In this document: one piece after another, positions 1 through 10,390 of the stretch
Numbering within the stretch: position 1 is the first letter of the stretch
How the letters are laid out: every line of letters starts with the position of its first letter
Assembly: GCF_022271435.1 (NCBI RefSeq)
Contig: NZ_JAFIQY010000004.1
Location: 310,001-374,000 of the forward strand
Source of the DNA: Streptomyces monomycini
GTDB taxonomy: Bacteria; Actinomycetota; Actinomycetes; Streptomycetales; Streptomycetaceae
DNA: 64,000 nt
Direction: 5' to 3'
The notes under the pieces: model-generated
What the model saw: the letters and a program-made list of their open reading frames with translations, nothing else
What the model was told of the DNA's origin: nothing
The model's database searches: none
Translations under genes and position numbers: made by a program

Positions 1-98
1 TGGAGTGCCCGCAGCGCGCCGTGCCGCCCCTCGGCCGTGCGCTGGCCATCGACGAGAACAGCAGCACGTTCGTGCCGTACCCGGTGCGGGAGGGCTGA
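1..98 (+). CDS. C-terminal end of an unidentified protein (partial)
   Basis: Only the last 31 codons and the TGA stop (96-98) lie inside the window. The readable tail ends in ALAIDENSSTFVPYPVREG. Codons have G or C at nearly every third position, so this frame is probably real. No domain can be recognised from so short a piece. The stop is about 100 bp upstream of the riboswitch, so this gene probably ends a separate transcription unit. Confidence 0.4.
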   Translation, partial: ECPQRAVPPLGRALAIDENSSTFVPYPVREG

Positions 99-195
99 CG
101 GACGTACGCGGACGCCGCAGCCTCGTCCGGGGCCCTGGCGGATCACCGGCACCCCTGGACTTACTAGGACGTCCAACTATATGTTCGTGCCGTAG

Positions 196-345
196 GCCCG
201 CGGTGCAGGGAAGCCGGTGCGAATCCGGCGTGGTCCCGCCACTGTGACCGGGGAGTGCGACGTCGAGCAACACGCCACTGACGCGGGTGCGTCGGGAAGG
301 CGGGCGGCGCACGGTGATCCGGAAGCCAGGATACCGGCCGCGGGT
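196..345 (+). promoter_or_regulatory. Cobalamin (adenosylcobalamin-type) riboswitch aptamer
   Basis: The conserved core is present in order: GGGAAGCCGGTGCGAATCC (208-226), CCCGCCACTGTGACCG (235-250), GGGAAGG (295-301) and the B12-box-like GGAAGCCAGGATACCGGC (321-338). The closing P1 stem is visible as GCCCGCGG (196-203) pairing with CCGCGGGT (338-345). An AT-richer stretch at about 161-184 could be its promoter. The next clear gene on this strand is mmsA, starting 217 nt after P1. No U-tract terminator is obvious between them, so control could be by translation or Rho. A short reading frame (ATG 369 or 384 to TGA 447-449) sits just behind the aptamer. Most cobalamin riboswitches precede transport, synthesis or B12-independent isozyme genes, so the valine operon is an unusual client. 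Confidence 0.85.
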
Positions 346-561
346 GTTGTTCCGTGTTGTCCACGAGGATGGAGCAGACACGCATGGCACCGGTGCGTAC
401 CCCCAGCCCAGGTGATCCGGCCCGGCCCGCGGCACCGCCCGCGCGCTGACGGTTCCACGCCTTCGCGTCCCACGGCCCCGCCACGGTCCGCGCGCCACCC
501 GCGCCGCCCGTGGGCCCGGCCGTGCCATCCCCGGATCTCACCTGACGAGAGCAGGCCTTCC

Positions 562-2061
562 ATGGTCCGAGAACTGACCCACTTCATCGGCGGCGAGCAC
601 GTACCGGGAACATCGGGTGCCTACGGCGATGTGTACGACCCCAACACCGGCACCGTGCAGGCCCGGGTCCCGCTGGCGGACCGGGCCGGGACGACGGCCG
701 CGATCGCCGACGCCGCGGCGGCCCAGCCCGAGTGGGGCGAGTGGAACCCGCAGCGGCGCGCCCGCGTGCTGCTCACCTTCCTGCGCCTGGTCGAGGGCGA
801 GCGCGAGTCACTGGCCCGGCTGCTGTCGAGCGAGCACGGCAAGACGGTCGCGGACGCGCACGGCGACCTCCAGCGCGGCCTGGAGGTGGTGGAGTTCGCG
901 GCCGGCATCCCGCACCTGCTCAAGGGCGAGTTCACCGACAACGCCGGGACCGGCATCGACGTGCACTCGCTGCGCCGCCCGATCGGCGTGGTGGCCGGGA
1001 TCACCCCGTTCAACTTCCCGGCGATGATCCCGCTGTGGAAGGCCGCGCCGGCCATCGCCTGCGGCAACGCGTTCATTCTGAAGCCGTCCGAGCGGGCCCC
1101 GTCCGTACCGCTGCGGCTCGCCGAGCTGTTCCTGGAGGCGGGCCTGCCGCCGGGCATCCTCAATGTCGTGCACGGCGGCAAGGAGTCGGTGGACACGCTG
1201 CTGGAGGACCCGCGCGTCGAGGCACTCGGCTTCGTCGGGTCGACGCCGATCGCCGCGCACATCTACGCGACGGCCGCCGCGCACGGCAAGCGCGCCCAGT
1301 GCTTCGGCGGCGCCAAGAACCACCTGATCGTGATGCCGGACGCCGACCTCGACCAGGTGGTGGACGCGCTGGTCGGCGCCGGGTACGGCTCGGCGGGCGA
1401 GCGCTGCATGGCGATCTCGGTCGCCGTACCGGTGGGCGAGGAGACCGCCGACGCGCTGGTGGCACGGCTCAAGGAGCGGGTCGGCACACTGCGCATCGGC
1501 CGTTCCGACGACCCGCACGCCGACTTCGGGCCGCTGGTGAGCCGTGACGCGCTGGACCGGGTCCGCGCCTATGTGGACCTCGGTGTCACCGAGGGCGCGG
1601 AACTCGTCGTGGACGGGCGCGGCTTCACCCTGCCCGGCCACGAGGACGGCTTCTTCGCCGGCGCGTCGCTCTTCGACCGGGTCACCCCGGACATGCGGAT
1701 CTACCAGGAGGAGATCTTCGGCCCGGTCCTGTCGGTGGTACGGGCGGCGGACTACGAGGAGGCGCTGCGGCTGCCCACGGAGCACCCGTACGGCAACGGC
1801 GTGGCCATCTTCACCCGCGACGGTGACACCGCGCGGGACTTCAGCCGCCGGGTGGACACCGGCATGATCGGCGTGAACGTGCCGATCCCGGTGCCGGTCG
1901 CGTACCACACCTTCGGCGGCTGGAAGCGGTCCGGCTTCGGCGACCTGAACCAGCACGGCCCGGACGCGATCCGCTTCTACACCCGTACGAAGACCGTCAC
2001 CTCGCGCTGGCCCTCCGGGGTCAAGGAGGGCGCGAGCTTCACCATCCCGACGATGGGCTGA
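562..2061 (+). CDS. mmsA: Methylmalonate-semialdehyde dehydrogenase (CoA-acylating)
   Basis: A 499-residue aldehyde dehydrogenase-superfamily protein of normal length for MmsA. It converts methylmalonate semialdehyde, NAD+ and CoA to propionyl-CoA and CO2, the last step of valine degradation. The family fold is clear: ITPFNFPAMIPLWK in the Rossmann region, FVGSTPIA, and the catalytic loop GSAGERCMA with the nucleophile at Cys282; EEIFGPVLSVV lies near the C-terminus. The reading frame is open upstream to GTG 217, but that start is inside the riboswitch. ATG 562 begins with VRELTHFIGGEH, the usual MmsA N-terminus, and has a purine-rich stretch just upstream. It is the first gene of an operon with four further valine-pathway genes; the next gene starts 5 bp after its stop. 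Confidence 0.93.
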   Translation: MVRELTHFIGGEHVPGTSGAYGDVYDPNTGTVQARVPLADRAGTTAAIADAAAAQPEWGEWNPQRRARVLLTFLRLVEGERESLARLLSSEHGKTVADAHGDLQRGLEVVEFAAGIPHLLKGEFTDNAGTGIDVHSLRRPIGVVAGITPFNFPAMIPLWKAAPAIACGNAFILKPSERAPSVPLRLAELFLEAGLPPGILNVVHGGKESVDTLLEDPRVEALGFVGSTPIAAHIYATAAAHGKRAQCFGGAKNHLIVMPDADLDQVVDALVGAGYGSAGERCMAISVAVPVGEETADALVARLKERVGTLRIGRSDDPHADFGPLVSRDALDRVRAYVDLGVTEGAELVVDGRGFTLPGHEDGFFAGASLFDRVTPDMRIYQEEIFGPVLSVVRAADYEEALRLPTEHPYGNGVAIFTRDGDTARDFSRRVDTGMIGVNVPIPVPVAYHTFGGWKRSGFGDLNQHGPDAIRFYTRTKTVTSRWPSGVKEGASFTIPTMG

Positions 2062-2066
2062 GCGCG

Positions 2067-3278
2067 ATGAGCGTCATGACCACCGCCGCCACGGCGGCCT
2101 CGCTGACCTCCCTCACCGCCGACCAGCTCGCCATCGTCGAGACGACGCTGGACTTCGCGCAGGAGCACATCGCGCCGCACGCCGTGGCCTGGGACCAGGA
2201 CAAGCACTTCCCCGTGGACGTGCTGCGCAAGGCCGCCGGGCTCGGGCTCGGCGGGATCTACGTACGCGAGGAGTGCGGCGGTTCCGCGCTGAGCCGCGCG
2301 GACGGCGTGCTGGTCTTCGAGGTGCTGGCCACCGCCTGCCCGTCCATCGCGGGCTACCTCTCCATCCACAACATGGTCGCCTGGATGATCGACCGGTACG
2401 GCGACGCCGCGCAGCGCGCCCGTTGGCTGCCCGGCCTGTGCTCGATGGCCGACCTGGGCAGCTACTGCCTGACCGAGCCGGGCGCCGGGTCCGACGCGGC
2501 GGCGCTGCGCACGCGTGCGGTGCGCGACGGCGACGCCTATGTGCTGACCGGCGTGAAGCAGTTCATCTCCGGTGCCGGGACCTCGCAGGTGTACGTGGTG
2601 ATGGCCCGTACCGGCGAGGACGGCCCTGGCGGCATCTCGGCGTTCCTCGTCGAACGGGGCGACCCGGGGCTGTCGTTCGGCGCCAACGAGAAGAAGATGG
2701 GCTGGAACGCGCAGCCGACCCGGCAGGTGATCCTCGACGAGGTGCGCGTCCCCGCCGACCGGCGGCTCGGCGCGGAGGGCGACGGCTTCCGTATCGCGAT
2801 GAGCGGGCTGAACGGCGGCCGCCTCGGCATCGCCGCCTGCTCCCTCGGCGGCGGGCAGAGCGCGCTGCACGCGGCGCAGGCGTACCTCGCGGACCGGGAG
2901 GCGTTCGGGGGGCGGCTGCTGGAGGCGCAGGCGTTGCAGTTCCGGCTCGCCGACATGGCGACCGAGCTGGCCGCCGCCCGCGCGCTGGTGCGGCAGGCGG
3001 CCGAGGCGCTGGACCGCGCCGACCCGCAGGCGCCCCAGCTGTGCGCCATGGCCAAACGGTTCGCCACCGACACGGGCTACGCCGTCGCCGACCGTGCGCT
3101 GCAGCTGCACGGGGGCTATGGCTACCTGAGTGAGTACGGCATCGAGAAGATCGTCCGCGATCTTCGGGTGCACCAGATCCTGGAAGGGACGAACGAGATC
3201 ATGCGTGTGATCGTGGCCCGCGGGCTGACCGGGGCGAAGGGCGGCGGCGCCCGCGCCGGGGCGGAGGCCGCCCGATGA
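2067..3278 (+). CDS. Acyl-CoA dehydrogenase, probably isobutyryl-CoA dehydrogenase
   Basis: 403 residues with the three-part acyl-CoA dehydrogenase architecture (N-terminal helical, central beta, C-terminal helical). Signatures include CLTEPGAGSDAAAL in the middle, LQLHGGYGYLSEY, and HQILEGTNEIMRV near the end; the Glu of LEG (about residue 373) is the expected catalytic base. Placed between mmsA and the hydrolase of the valine pathway, it most likely oxidises isobutyryl-CoA to methacrylyl-CoA with FAD and passes electrons to ETF. Substrate choice is inferred from context; 2-methylbutyryl-CoA is also possible. It starts 5 bp after mmsA, and its stop overlaps the next start as ATGA at 3275-3278. 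Confidence 0.9.
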   Translation: MSVMTTAATAASLTSLTADQLAIVETTLDFAQEHIAPHAVAWDQDKHFPVDVLRKAAGLGLGGIYVREECGGSALSRADGVLVFEVLATACPSIAGYLSIHNMVAWMIDRYGDAAQRARWLPGLCSMADLGSYCLTEPGAGSDAAALRTRAVRDGDAYVLTGVKQFISGAGTSQVYVVMARTGEDGPGGISAFLVERGDPGLSFGANEKKMGWNAQPTRQVILDEVRVPADRRLGAEGDGFRIAMSGLNGGRLGIAACSLGGGQSALHAAQAYLADREAFGGRLLEAQALQFRLADMATELAAARALVRQAAEALDRADPQAPQLCAMAKRFATDTGYAVADRALQLHGGYGYLSEYGIEKIVRDLRVHQILEGTNEIMRVIVARGLTGAKGGGARAGAEAAR

Positions 3279-4345
3279 CCGACGACTCCGTACTGCTGCG
3301 GACCGAGGGCCGCGCGGCGTACCTCACGCTCAACCGGCCGAAGGCCCTCAACGCCCTCGACCACGCCATGGTGCGCCGGATCGACGCGGCCCTGGACGCG
3401 TGGGAGCGCGACCCCGCGGTGGAGACCGTGGTGATCACGGGTGCGGGCGAGCGCGGACTGTGCGCGGGCGGCGACATCCGCGCCATCCACGCGGACGCGC
3501 GGGCCGGGGGCGGGGCCGCGTCCGCCGCGTTCTGGCGCGACGAGTACCGGCTCAACGCCCGCATCGCGCGCTTCCCCAAGCCGTACGTCGCCGTGATGGA
3601 CGGCATCGTGATGGGCGGCGGCGTCGGCGTCTCGGCGCACGGCAGCGTACGGATCGTCACCGAGCGCTCCAAGGTCGCCATGCCCGAGACCGGCATCGGC
3701 TTCGTACCGGACGTCGGCGGCACGTACCTGCTGGCGCTCGCGCCCGGGGAACTGGGCACGCACCTGGCCCTGACCGGTGCACCGGTGGGGGCCGGGGACG
3801 CGCTGCTGTGCGAACTCGCCGACCACTTCGTCCCGTCGGAGCGGGTGGCCGGGCTGCCGGCGGATCTCGCCGCCGCCCCGGTGCCCGAGGTACTGCCCCG
3901 GTACGTACAGGAGGTGCCAGAGGGCGAACTGGCGGCCCACCGTGAGTGGATCGACCCCTGCTACGCGGCCGGCACCGTCGAGGAGATCGTGGACCGGCTG
4001 CTCGGCAGCGGCGTCCCGGAGGCCAAGGAGGCCGCCGAGACGATCCTCGCCAAGTCCCCCACCTCGCTGAAGGTGACCCTGGCCGCGCTGCGCCGGGCCC
4101 GCGGCCTGGGGCCGCTGGAGCGGGTCCTGGACCAGGAGTACCGCGTCTCGTGCGCGGCGCTGGCCTCGCCGGACCTGGTCGAGGGCATCCGCGCGCAGGT
4201 GATCGACAAGGACCGCGCGCCGCGCTGGTCCCCCGCCACCCTCGCCGAGGTCACCGACGAGGCCGTGGCCCGGTTCTTCGCCCCGCTCGGCGCCCGCGAA
4301 CTGGGGCTCGCCGACGGTGCCGGTACGCAGGAGGTGCCCTGGTGA
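3275..4345 (+). CDS. 3-hydroxyisobutyryl-CoA hydrolase (crotonase superfamily)
   Basis: 356 residues, longer than a simple enoyl-CoA hydratase and typical of the HIBCH subgroup. Diagnostic stretches are [11 protein letters not shown], the EYRLN motif, [16 protein letters not shown] (oxyanion-hole region) and [15 protein letters not shown]. The C-terminal extension beyond the crotonase fold also fits HIBCH. It should cleave 3-hydroxyisobutyryl-CoA to free 3-hydroxyisobutyrate and CoA. It overlaps the genes on both sides by four bases (ATGA at the start, GTGA at 4342-4345), so translational coupling is likely. Confidence 0.87.
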   Translation: MTDDSVLLRTEGRAAYLTLNRPKALNALDHAMVRRIDAALDAWERDPAVETVVITGAGERGLCAGGDIRAIHADARAGGGAASAAFWRDEYRLNARIARFPKPYVAVMDGIVMGGGVGVSAHGSVRIVTERSKVAMPETGIGFVPDVGGTYLLALAPGELGTHLALTGAPVGAGDALLCELADHFVPSERVAGLPADLAAAPVPEVLPRYVQEVPEGELAAHREWIDPCYAAGTVEEIVDRLLGSGVPEAKEAAETILAKSPTSLKVTLAALRRARGLGPLERVLDQEYRVSCAALASPDLVEGIRAQVIDKDRAPRWSPATLAEVTDEAVARFFAPLGARELGLADGAGTQEVPW

Positions 4346-5309
4346 GCACGGAGACCCGGCAGGAGGGCGGCGCGCCCGCCACCGTCGCCTTCGTCGGACT
4401 CGGCAACATGGGCGGCCCGATGGCCGCCAACCTGGTCAAGGCCGGTCACCGGGTGACCGGTTTCGACCTCGTACCGGAAGCGCTGGCGGCGGCCGCCGAG
4501 GCCGGTGTCGAGCCCGCCGCCTCGGCGTCCGCCGCCGTGACGGACGCGGACGTGGTGCTCACCATGCTGCCCGCCGGACGGCACGTCCTGGCCCTCTACC
4601 AGGACGGCGGGCTGCTCGCGGCGGCCCGCCCCGGCACCCTGTTCGTCGACTGCTCGACCATCGACGTGGCCGACGCCCGCGCCGCCCACGAGGCCGCCGG
4701 ACGCGCCGGTCACCAGGCGCTGGACGCACCGGTCTCGGGCGGTGTGGTCGGGGCCGAGGCCGGCACGCTGACGTTCATGGCGGGCGGCGGCACGGCGGAG
4801 TTCGCGCGCGCCGAGCCGCTGCTCACGGCGATGGGCAAGAAGGCCGTGCACTGCGGCGCGGCGGGCGCCGGGCAGGCCGCGAAGATCTGCAACAACATGA
4901 TCCTCGGCATATCGATGATCGGCGTCAGCGAGGCGTTCGTCCTCGGCGAGAGCCTGGGCCTGTCCCACCAGGCCCTGTACGACGTGGCGTCCACCGCCAG
5001 CGGCCAGTGCTGGGCGCTGAGCGTCAACTGCCCGGTGCCGGGACCGGTGCCGGGCAGCCCCGCCAACCACGGCTACCGGCCGGGCTTCGCGGCACCGCTG
5101 ATGGCCAAGGACCTGGGCCTGGCCGCCAACGCGGTCCGGGCCGCCGGCGTGGACGCGGAACTCGGCCTGCGCGCCGCCGAGCTGTACGCGGCGTTCGCCG
5201 AGGGGGACGGCGCGGCGGAGGACTTCTCCGGGATCGTACGCACCATCCGGCAGCGCTCCGGCGGCGGCGTGGACACACAGGCATCCGAGCAGAACGGAAC
5301 GACGACCGC

Positions 5310-5313
<4 letters not shown>
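4342..5313 (+). CDS. mmsB: 3-hydroxyisobutyrate dehydrogenase
   Basis: 323 residues of the beta-hydroxyacid dehydrogenase family. The N-terminal dinucleotide-binding loop reads [14 protein letters not shown]. The substrate motif [16 protein letters not shown] and the catalytic-lysine helix [10 protein letters not shown] are both present. It oxidises 3-hydroxyisobutyrate to methylmalonate semialdehyde with NAD+, feeding MmsA. The GTG start at 4342 overlaps the preceding TGA and has GGAGG just upstream (about 4330-4334). The stop at 5311-5313 overlaps the ATG of the next gene. The C-terminal dozen or so residues are polar and low-complexity. Confidence 0.92.
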
Positions 5314-6109
<796 letters not shown>

Positions 6110-6119
<10 letters not shown>

Positions 6120-7570
6120 GCGTCCTCGGGGCCCGCCGCGCCGGGGCGGGCCCCGACCACCGGATACGGCACATGCGTCCGCCGGTCCGGGTCCACCGCG
6201 AGGCGGCCGCCCGCCGGGGGACGGGCGCGCTGGGCGCAGTCGCGGCGTTCGCAGAGGCGGCAGCCGAGGCCGATGGGGGTGGCTGCCCGGGGGTCGTCGA
6301 GGGCGATGCCTGCCGCGTAGACGAGGCGGTGGGCGTGGCGGAGTTCGCAGCCGAGGGCGACGGCGAAGTCGGCGCGGGGGGCGTGGTGGCCGAAGCCGCC
6401 GCGGGTCACGGTGCGGGCGATCCAGAAGTGGCGTTTGCCGTCCGGCATCTCGGCGACCTGGGTGAGGACGCGGCCGGGGGCGGCGAACGCCTCGTAGACC
6501 GTCCACAGGGGGCAGGTGCCGCCGAGGCGGGAGAAGTGGAAGTCGGTGGCGGACTGGCGTTTGGAGATGTTGCCGGCCCGGTCCACGCGCAGGAAGGCGA
6601 AGGGGATGCCGCGCCGGCCGGGGCGCTGGAGGGTGCTGAGCCGGTGGCAGACCGTCTCGAAGCCGACGCCGAAGCGGGCCTGGAGGAGTTCGATGTCGTA
6701 GTGCAGTTCCTCGGCGGCCGCGTGGAAGGCGGTGTACGGCATGAGGAGGGCGCCCGCGAAGTAGTCGGCGAGGCCGATGCGGGTGAGGGCGGCGGATTCG
6801 GGCGAGGAGGGGCGGGCGGTGGCGGTGAGGGTGTCGAGGAGGGAGCGTTGCTCCAGTAAGGCCAGTTGGGTGGCCAGTTGGAAGGCGCGGCGGCCTTCGG
6901 TGAGCCAGGGTGAGAGGAAGAGCAGGCCCGCTTCGGGGTCGTAGCGGCGGACGTCGGGCGACCGGCCGGGGGCGGCCTGGACGACCCGTACACCGTGCCG
7001 TTCCGCGAGGCGGGCGGTGAGCGCGTCGGCCGCTCGGGCCGGGCGCAGGCCCAGTTCGGCGGCGGTGCGTTCGGCGGCGGTGTCCAGCGCGTCGACGTGG
7101 TTGTGGTGGGCGTGGAAGAAGTCCCGTACCTCGTCGTGCGGTTCGGCGGGCGGCAGGACGGTGTGGTCGCCCGGTCCGGCGAGGGCGGCGGCCTGTTCGG
7201 TGGCGTAGCGGTAGCGGCGGTGCAGGGCGACCAGGGCACGGGCCACCTCGGGGTGGTCGCGGGCGACCTCGGCGATCTCCTCGGCGGGCGGCGGGGTGCC
7301 GCACGCCTCGTCGCCGAGAGCGGCGCGCAGGTCGGTGGTGAGGCGTTCCTCGTCGGCCTCCGAGAAGTACTCGGCGTCGACGCCCAGGACTTCGGCGATG
7401 CGCAGCAGGACGGGGGCGGTCAGCGGGCGCTGGCTCTGCTCGATCTGGTTGAGGTAGCTGGTGGAGATGCCCAGCGCGCGGGCGAGCTGCACCTGGTTGA
7501 GGCCGTGCTCGCGCCGGAGTCTGCGCAGCTTGGCGTGCGCGTAGATCTTGCGGACGGGCGGTCGTGTCAT
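6110..7570 (-). CDS. XRE-family short-chain fatty acyl regulator (PrpR/RamB/ScfR type)
   Basis: 486 residues. The N-terminus holds a Cro/CI-type helix-turn-helix (about residues 10-65, with [24 protein letters not shown]). A long middle and C-terminal part follows, typical of the DUF2083 acyl-sensing regulators that control propionate and acetate genes in mycobacteria and corynebacteria. Near the C-terminus [12 protein letters not shown] carries closely spaced cysteines, as in relatives reported to bind an Fe-S cluster or metal. It is divergent from prpDBC and convergent with the valine operon, so it is the obvious candidate regulator of propionyl-CoA disposal. A nested inverted repeat between it and prpD is the likely binding site. 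The direction of regulation cannot be read from sequence. Confidence 0.85.
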
Positions 7571-7614
7571 ACCGCTGCCCCCCTTCGTCGCGTGCGCCGT
7601 CGTTCCGTCGCTGC

Positions 7615-7651
7615 TTGCGAACGTAGCATCCGCAGGATTCGCAACGTTCGC
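7615..7651. promoter_or_regulatory. Candidate operator for the PrpR-type regulator
   Basis: Two overlapping inverted repeats lie in the divergent promoter region: TTGCGAA (7615-7621) with TTCGCAA (7638-7644), and GCGAACGT (7617-7624) with ACGTTCGC (7644-7651). RamB/PrpR relatives bind TTTGCAAA-like sequences, which these half-sites resemble. Assignment to the neighbouring regulator is inference. Confidence 0.5.
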
Positions 7652-7769
7652 CGATCCGCAGCCCGGCTCGGGAGGAAATCCGCAGGGTGGAGCGGTCGCG
7701 GCGGGGCCCGCTGCGGGGCAGGCTCGGCAGCGTAGGACGCCGCACGCCGCACCGCCTCCGAGGAGTCCC

Positions 7770-9362
7770 GTGATCGACCATCAGGTACGTGTCCACCCCA
7801 GCGCCGGCCGGCTGCCGCGCGAGGAACAGCTGGCCTGGAAGCTGGCGGCCGTCGCCACCGGCACCCAGGACGCCCCCGACCTCGACCCTGCCGCGGCGGC
7901 GATGGCCGCCGACCGGATCGTCGACAACGCCGCGGTGGCCATGGCCTCGCTGCGCCGCCGCCCGGTCGCCGTGGCCCGCGCCCAGGCCAGGCCGCATCCG
8001 GGCGCTCCGGGCGCCGCGGTCTTCGGGGCGGGCGGCCTGCGGGTATCGCCCGAGTGGGCGGCCTGGGCCAACGGCACCGCCGTACGGGAGCTGGACTTCC
8101 ACGACACGTTCCTGGCCGCGGACTACGCCCACCCCGGCGACAGCATCCCGCCGCTGCTGGCCGTCGCGCAGCACACCGGGCGCGGCGGCGCGGACGTGCT
8201 GCGCGGCATCATCGCCGCGTACGAGGTGCATGTCGCGCTCGTACGGGGCATCTGCCTGCACCGGCACCGTATCGACCATGTCGCCCATCTGAGCGCGGCG
8301 CAGGCGTGCGGCATCGGCGCGCTGCTGCGGCTGCCGACCGAGGTGGTGTACCAGGCCGTGCAGCAGTCCGTGCACACGACGACCGCGACACGGCAGTCCC
8401 GTAAGGGCGAGATCTCCAGCTGGAAGGCGTTCGCCCCGGCCTTCGCCGGGAAGGCCGCGATCGAGGCGGTGGACCGGGCGATGCGCGGCGAGGGCTCGCC
8501 CTCCCCCGTGTACGAGGGCGAGGACGGGTTCCTGGCCTGGATGCTGGACGGCCCGGACGCCGCGTACACGGTCGCTCTGCCGGAGCCCGGCGAGCCGCGG
8601 CGCGCCATCCTCGACACGTACACCAAGGAGCACTCCGCCGAGTACCAGGCACAGGCCGTCATCGACCTGGCGCGGCGGCTGCGGGAGCGGACCGGGCCGC
8701 TGGAGAAGGTGCGCAAGATCGTCCTGCACACCAGCCACCACACGCATCAGGTGATCGGCTCCGGGGCCGGTGATCCGCAGAAGTACGATCCGCACGCGAG
8801 CCGCGAGACGCTGGACCACTCGGTGCCGTACATCTTCGCGGTGGCGCTGGAGGACGGCGGCTGGCACCACGAACGCTCGTACGCGCCCGAACGCGCCGCG
8901 CGGCCGGCGACCGTGGAGCTGTGGCGGAAGATCAGCACCGTCGAGGACCCGGAGTGGACGCGCCGCTACCACGACCCGGACCCGGAGCGGCGCGCCTTCG
9001 GCGGCCGGGCCGTGGTGACGCTGGCCGACGGCACGGTGATCGAGGACGAGCTGGCGGTCGCCGACGCGCATCCGGCTGGGGCGCGGCCCTTCAGCCGGGA
9101 GGACTACGCGGCCAAGTTCCGCACGCTGGCCGAGGGCGTCGTGACGGGCGAGGCGCAGGACCGGTTCCTGGCGGCGGCGCACGGGCTGTCCGGGCTGGAC
9201 GGGGCCGGACTGGACGGTCCCGCGCCGAACGGGCCCGGGCTGGGCGGACCCGAACTGGACGGACCCGGGCTGGACGGACCCGGGCTGGACGGCCTCTTCC
9301 CCGCCGTGGACGCCGACGCCCTCGCCGCGTACGACGCCGCACTCCCGAAGGGCCTGTTCTGA
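7770..9362 (+). CDS. prpD: 2-methylcitrate dehydratase (MmgE/PrpD family)
   Basis: 530 residues. PrpD removes water from 2-methylcitrate in the methylcitrate cycle. Family features include the N-terminal helical domain ([16 protein letters not shown]), [19 protein letters not shown], the [19 protein letters not shown] segment and [16 protein letters not shown] 7770 is chosen as start because GAGGAG lies just upstream and the product begins at the usual family position; the frame is open to 7548 without a better start. Near the C-terminus, residues about 475-508 are a run of G-P-G-L-D-type pentapeptides encoded by a 15-bp tandem repeat, not expected in PrpD. Its stop overlaps the prpB start (TGATG). 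Confidence 0.92.
   Translation: MIDHQVRVHPSAGRLPREEQLAWKLAAVATGTQDAPDLDPAAAAMAADRIVDNAAVAMASLRRRPVAVARAQARPHPGAPGAAVFGAGGLRVSPEWAAWANGTAVRELDFHDTFLAADYAHPGDSIPPLLAVAQHTGRGGADVLRGIIAAYEVHVALVRGICLHRHRIDHVAHLSAAQACGIGALLRLPTEVVYQAVQQSVHTTTATRQSRKGEISSWKAFAPAFAGKAAIEAVDRAMRGEGSPSPVYEGEDGFLAWMLDGPDAAYTVALPEPGEPRRAILDTYTKEHSAEYQAQAVIDLARRLRERTGPLEKVRKIVLHTSHHTHQVIGSGAGDPQKYDPHASRETLDHSVPYIFAVALEDGGWHHERSYAPERAARPATVELWRKISTVEDPEWTRRYHDPDPERRAFGGRAVVTLADGTVIEDELAVADAHPAGARPFSREDYAAKFRTLAEGVVTGEAQDRFLAAAHGLSGLDGAGLDGPAPNGPGLGGPELDGPGLDGPGLDGLFPAVDADALAAYDAALPKGLF
9190..9293 (+). repeat. 15-bp tandem repeat inside prpD
   Basis: About seven imperfect copies of a GGACCCGGGCTGGAC-like unit run in frame. 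They encode L-D-G-P-G-type pentapeptides. The last three copies are nearly identical, suggesting recent slippage. The repeat falls just before the final roughly 20 residues of PrpD. Confidence 0.85.
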
Positions 9363-10267
9363 TGCTGCACACCCGCACCACCGCCGCCGGACGGCGCCGT
9401 GACCTGCGCGAGAAGCTCGCCTCCGGACGCCTGCTGCGCGTCCCCGGCGCGCTCAACCCGCTCTCCGCGAAGCTCATCGAGGACACCGGCTTCGACGCCT
9501 GCTACCTGTCCGGCGCGGTGCTCGCCGCCGACCTGGGGCTGCCCGACATCGGGCTGACCACCTCCACCGAGATCGCCGCCCGCGCCCAGCAGTTCACCAG
9601 GGTCACCGGTCTGCCCGCCCTGATCGACGCGGACACCGGATTCGGCGAGCCGATGAACGCCGCCCGGACCGTCCAGCTGATGGAGGACGCCGGGCTGGCC
9701 GGGCTGCACCTGGAGGACCAGGTCAACCCCAAGCGGTGCGGTCATCTGGACGGCAAGGCGGTGGTGCCGCGCGAGGAGATGGCGCGCCGGCTGCGGGCCG
9801 CCGCCGACGCGCGCCGCGACCCGGACTTCCTGCTGATGGCCCGTACGGACGCCCGCTCCGTGGAGGGCCTGGACGCGGCCGTCAACCGGGCCCGCGCGTA
9901 CGTGGACGCGGGCGCCGACGCGATCTTCCCCGAAGCGCTGCGCGACGAGGCGGAGTTCGCCGCGTTCCGGGCCGCCGTGGACGTGCCCCTGCTGGCCAAC
10001 ATGACCGAGTTCGGCAAGAGCCCGCTGCTCGGCGCGGCCACCCTCGAACGGCTCGGCTACAACATCGCCCTCTACCCCGTCACCCTGCTGCGCCTGGCGA
10101 TGGGCGCGGTCGAGGACGGCCTGCGCACCCTCGCCGCCAGCGGTACGCAGGAGGCGCTGCTGCCGCGGATGCAGACCCGCTCCCGCCTGTACGAACTCCT
10201 CGGTTACGAGCAGTACGCGGCCTTCGACTCGGCCGTCTTCGACTTCACGCTCCCGCCCGGCGACTGA
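9362..10267 (+). CDS. prpB: 2-methylisocitrate lyase
   Basis: 301 residues of the isocitrate lyase/PEP mutase superfamily. It cleaves 2-methylisocitrate to pyruvate and succinate. Visible signatures are LIDADTGFGEPMNAARTV (metal and substrate site) and LEDQVNPKRCGHLDGK, where KRCGH holds the catalytic cysteine. ATG 9362 overlaps the prpD stop at one base, so the two genes are coupled. The length matches PrpB rather than the longer isocitrate lyase proper. Confidence 0.94.
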   Translation: MLHTRTTAAGRRRDLREKLASGRLLRVPGALNPLSAKLIEDTGFDACYLSGAVLAADLGLPDIGLTTSTEIAARAQQFTRVTGLPALIDADTGFGEPMNAARTVQLMEDAGLAGLHLEDQVNPKRCGHLDGKAVVPREEMARRLRAAADARRDPDFLLMARTDARSVEGLDAAVNRARAYVDAGADAIFPEALRDEAEFAAFRAAVDVPLLANMTEFGKSPLLGAATLERLGYNIALYPVTLLRLAMGAVEDGLRTLAASGTQEALLPRMQTRSRLYELLGYEQYAAFDSAVFDFTLPPGD

Positions 10268-10390
10268 ACGCGCGCCCGCCGACGGCCGCACACAGCGCCG
10301 CCCGCCGACCGACCGCGTTCCGCCGACGGCCGCGCCCACTGCCGCCCGAGCGCACTCCCACCCCGCGACCGCCCCGCACCGGAGGCTTCC

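Noticed and set aside
217..561. In-frame N-terminal extension of mmsA from GTG 217
   Set aside because: It begins inside the riboswitch core and its translation is Arg/Pro-rich and unlike any aldehyde dehydrogenase N-terminus; ATG 562 gives the normal length.
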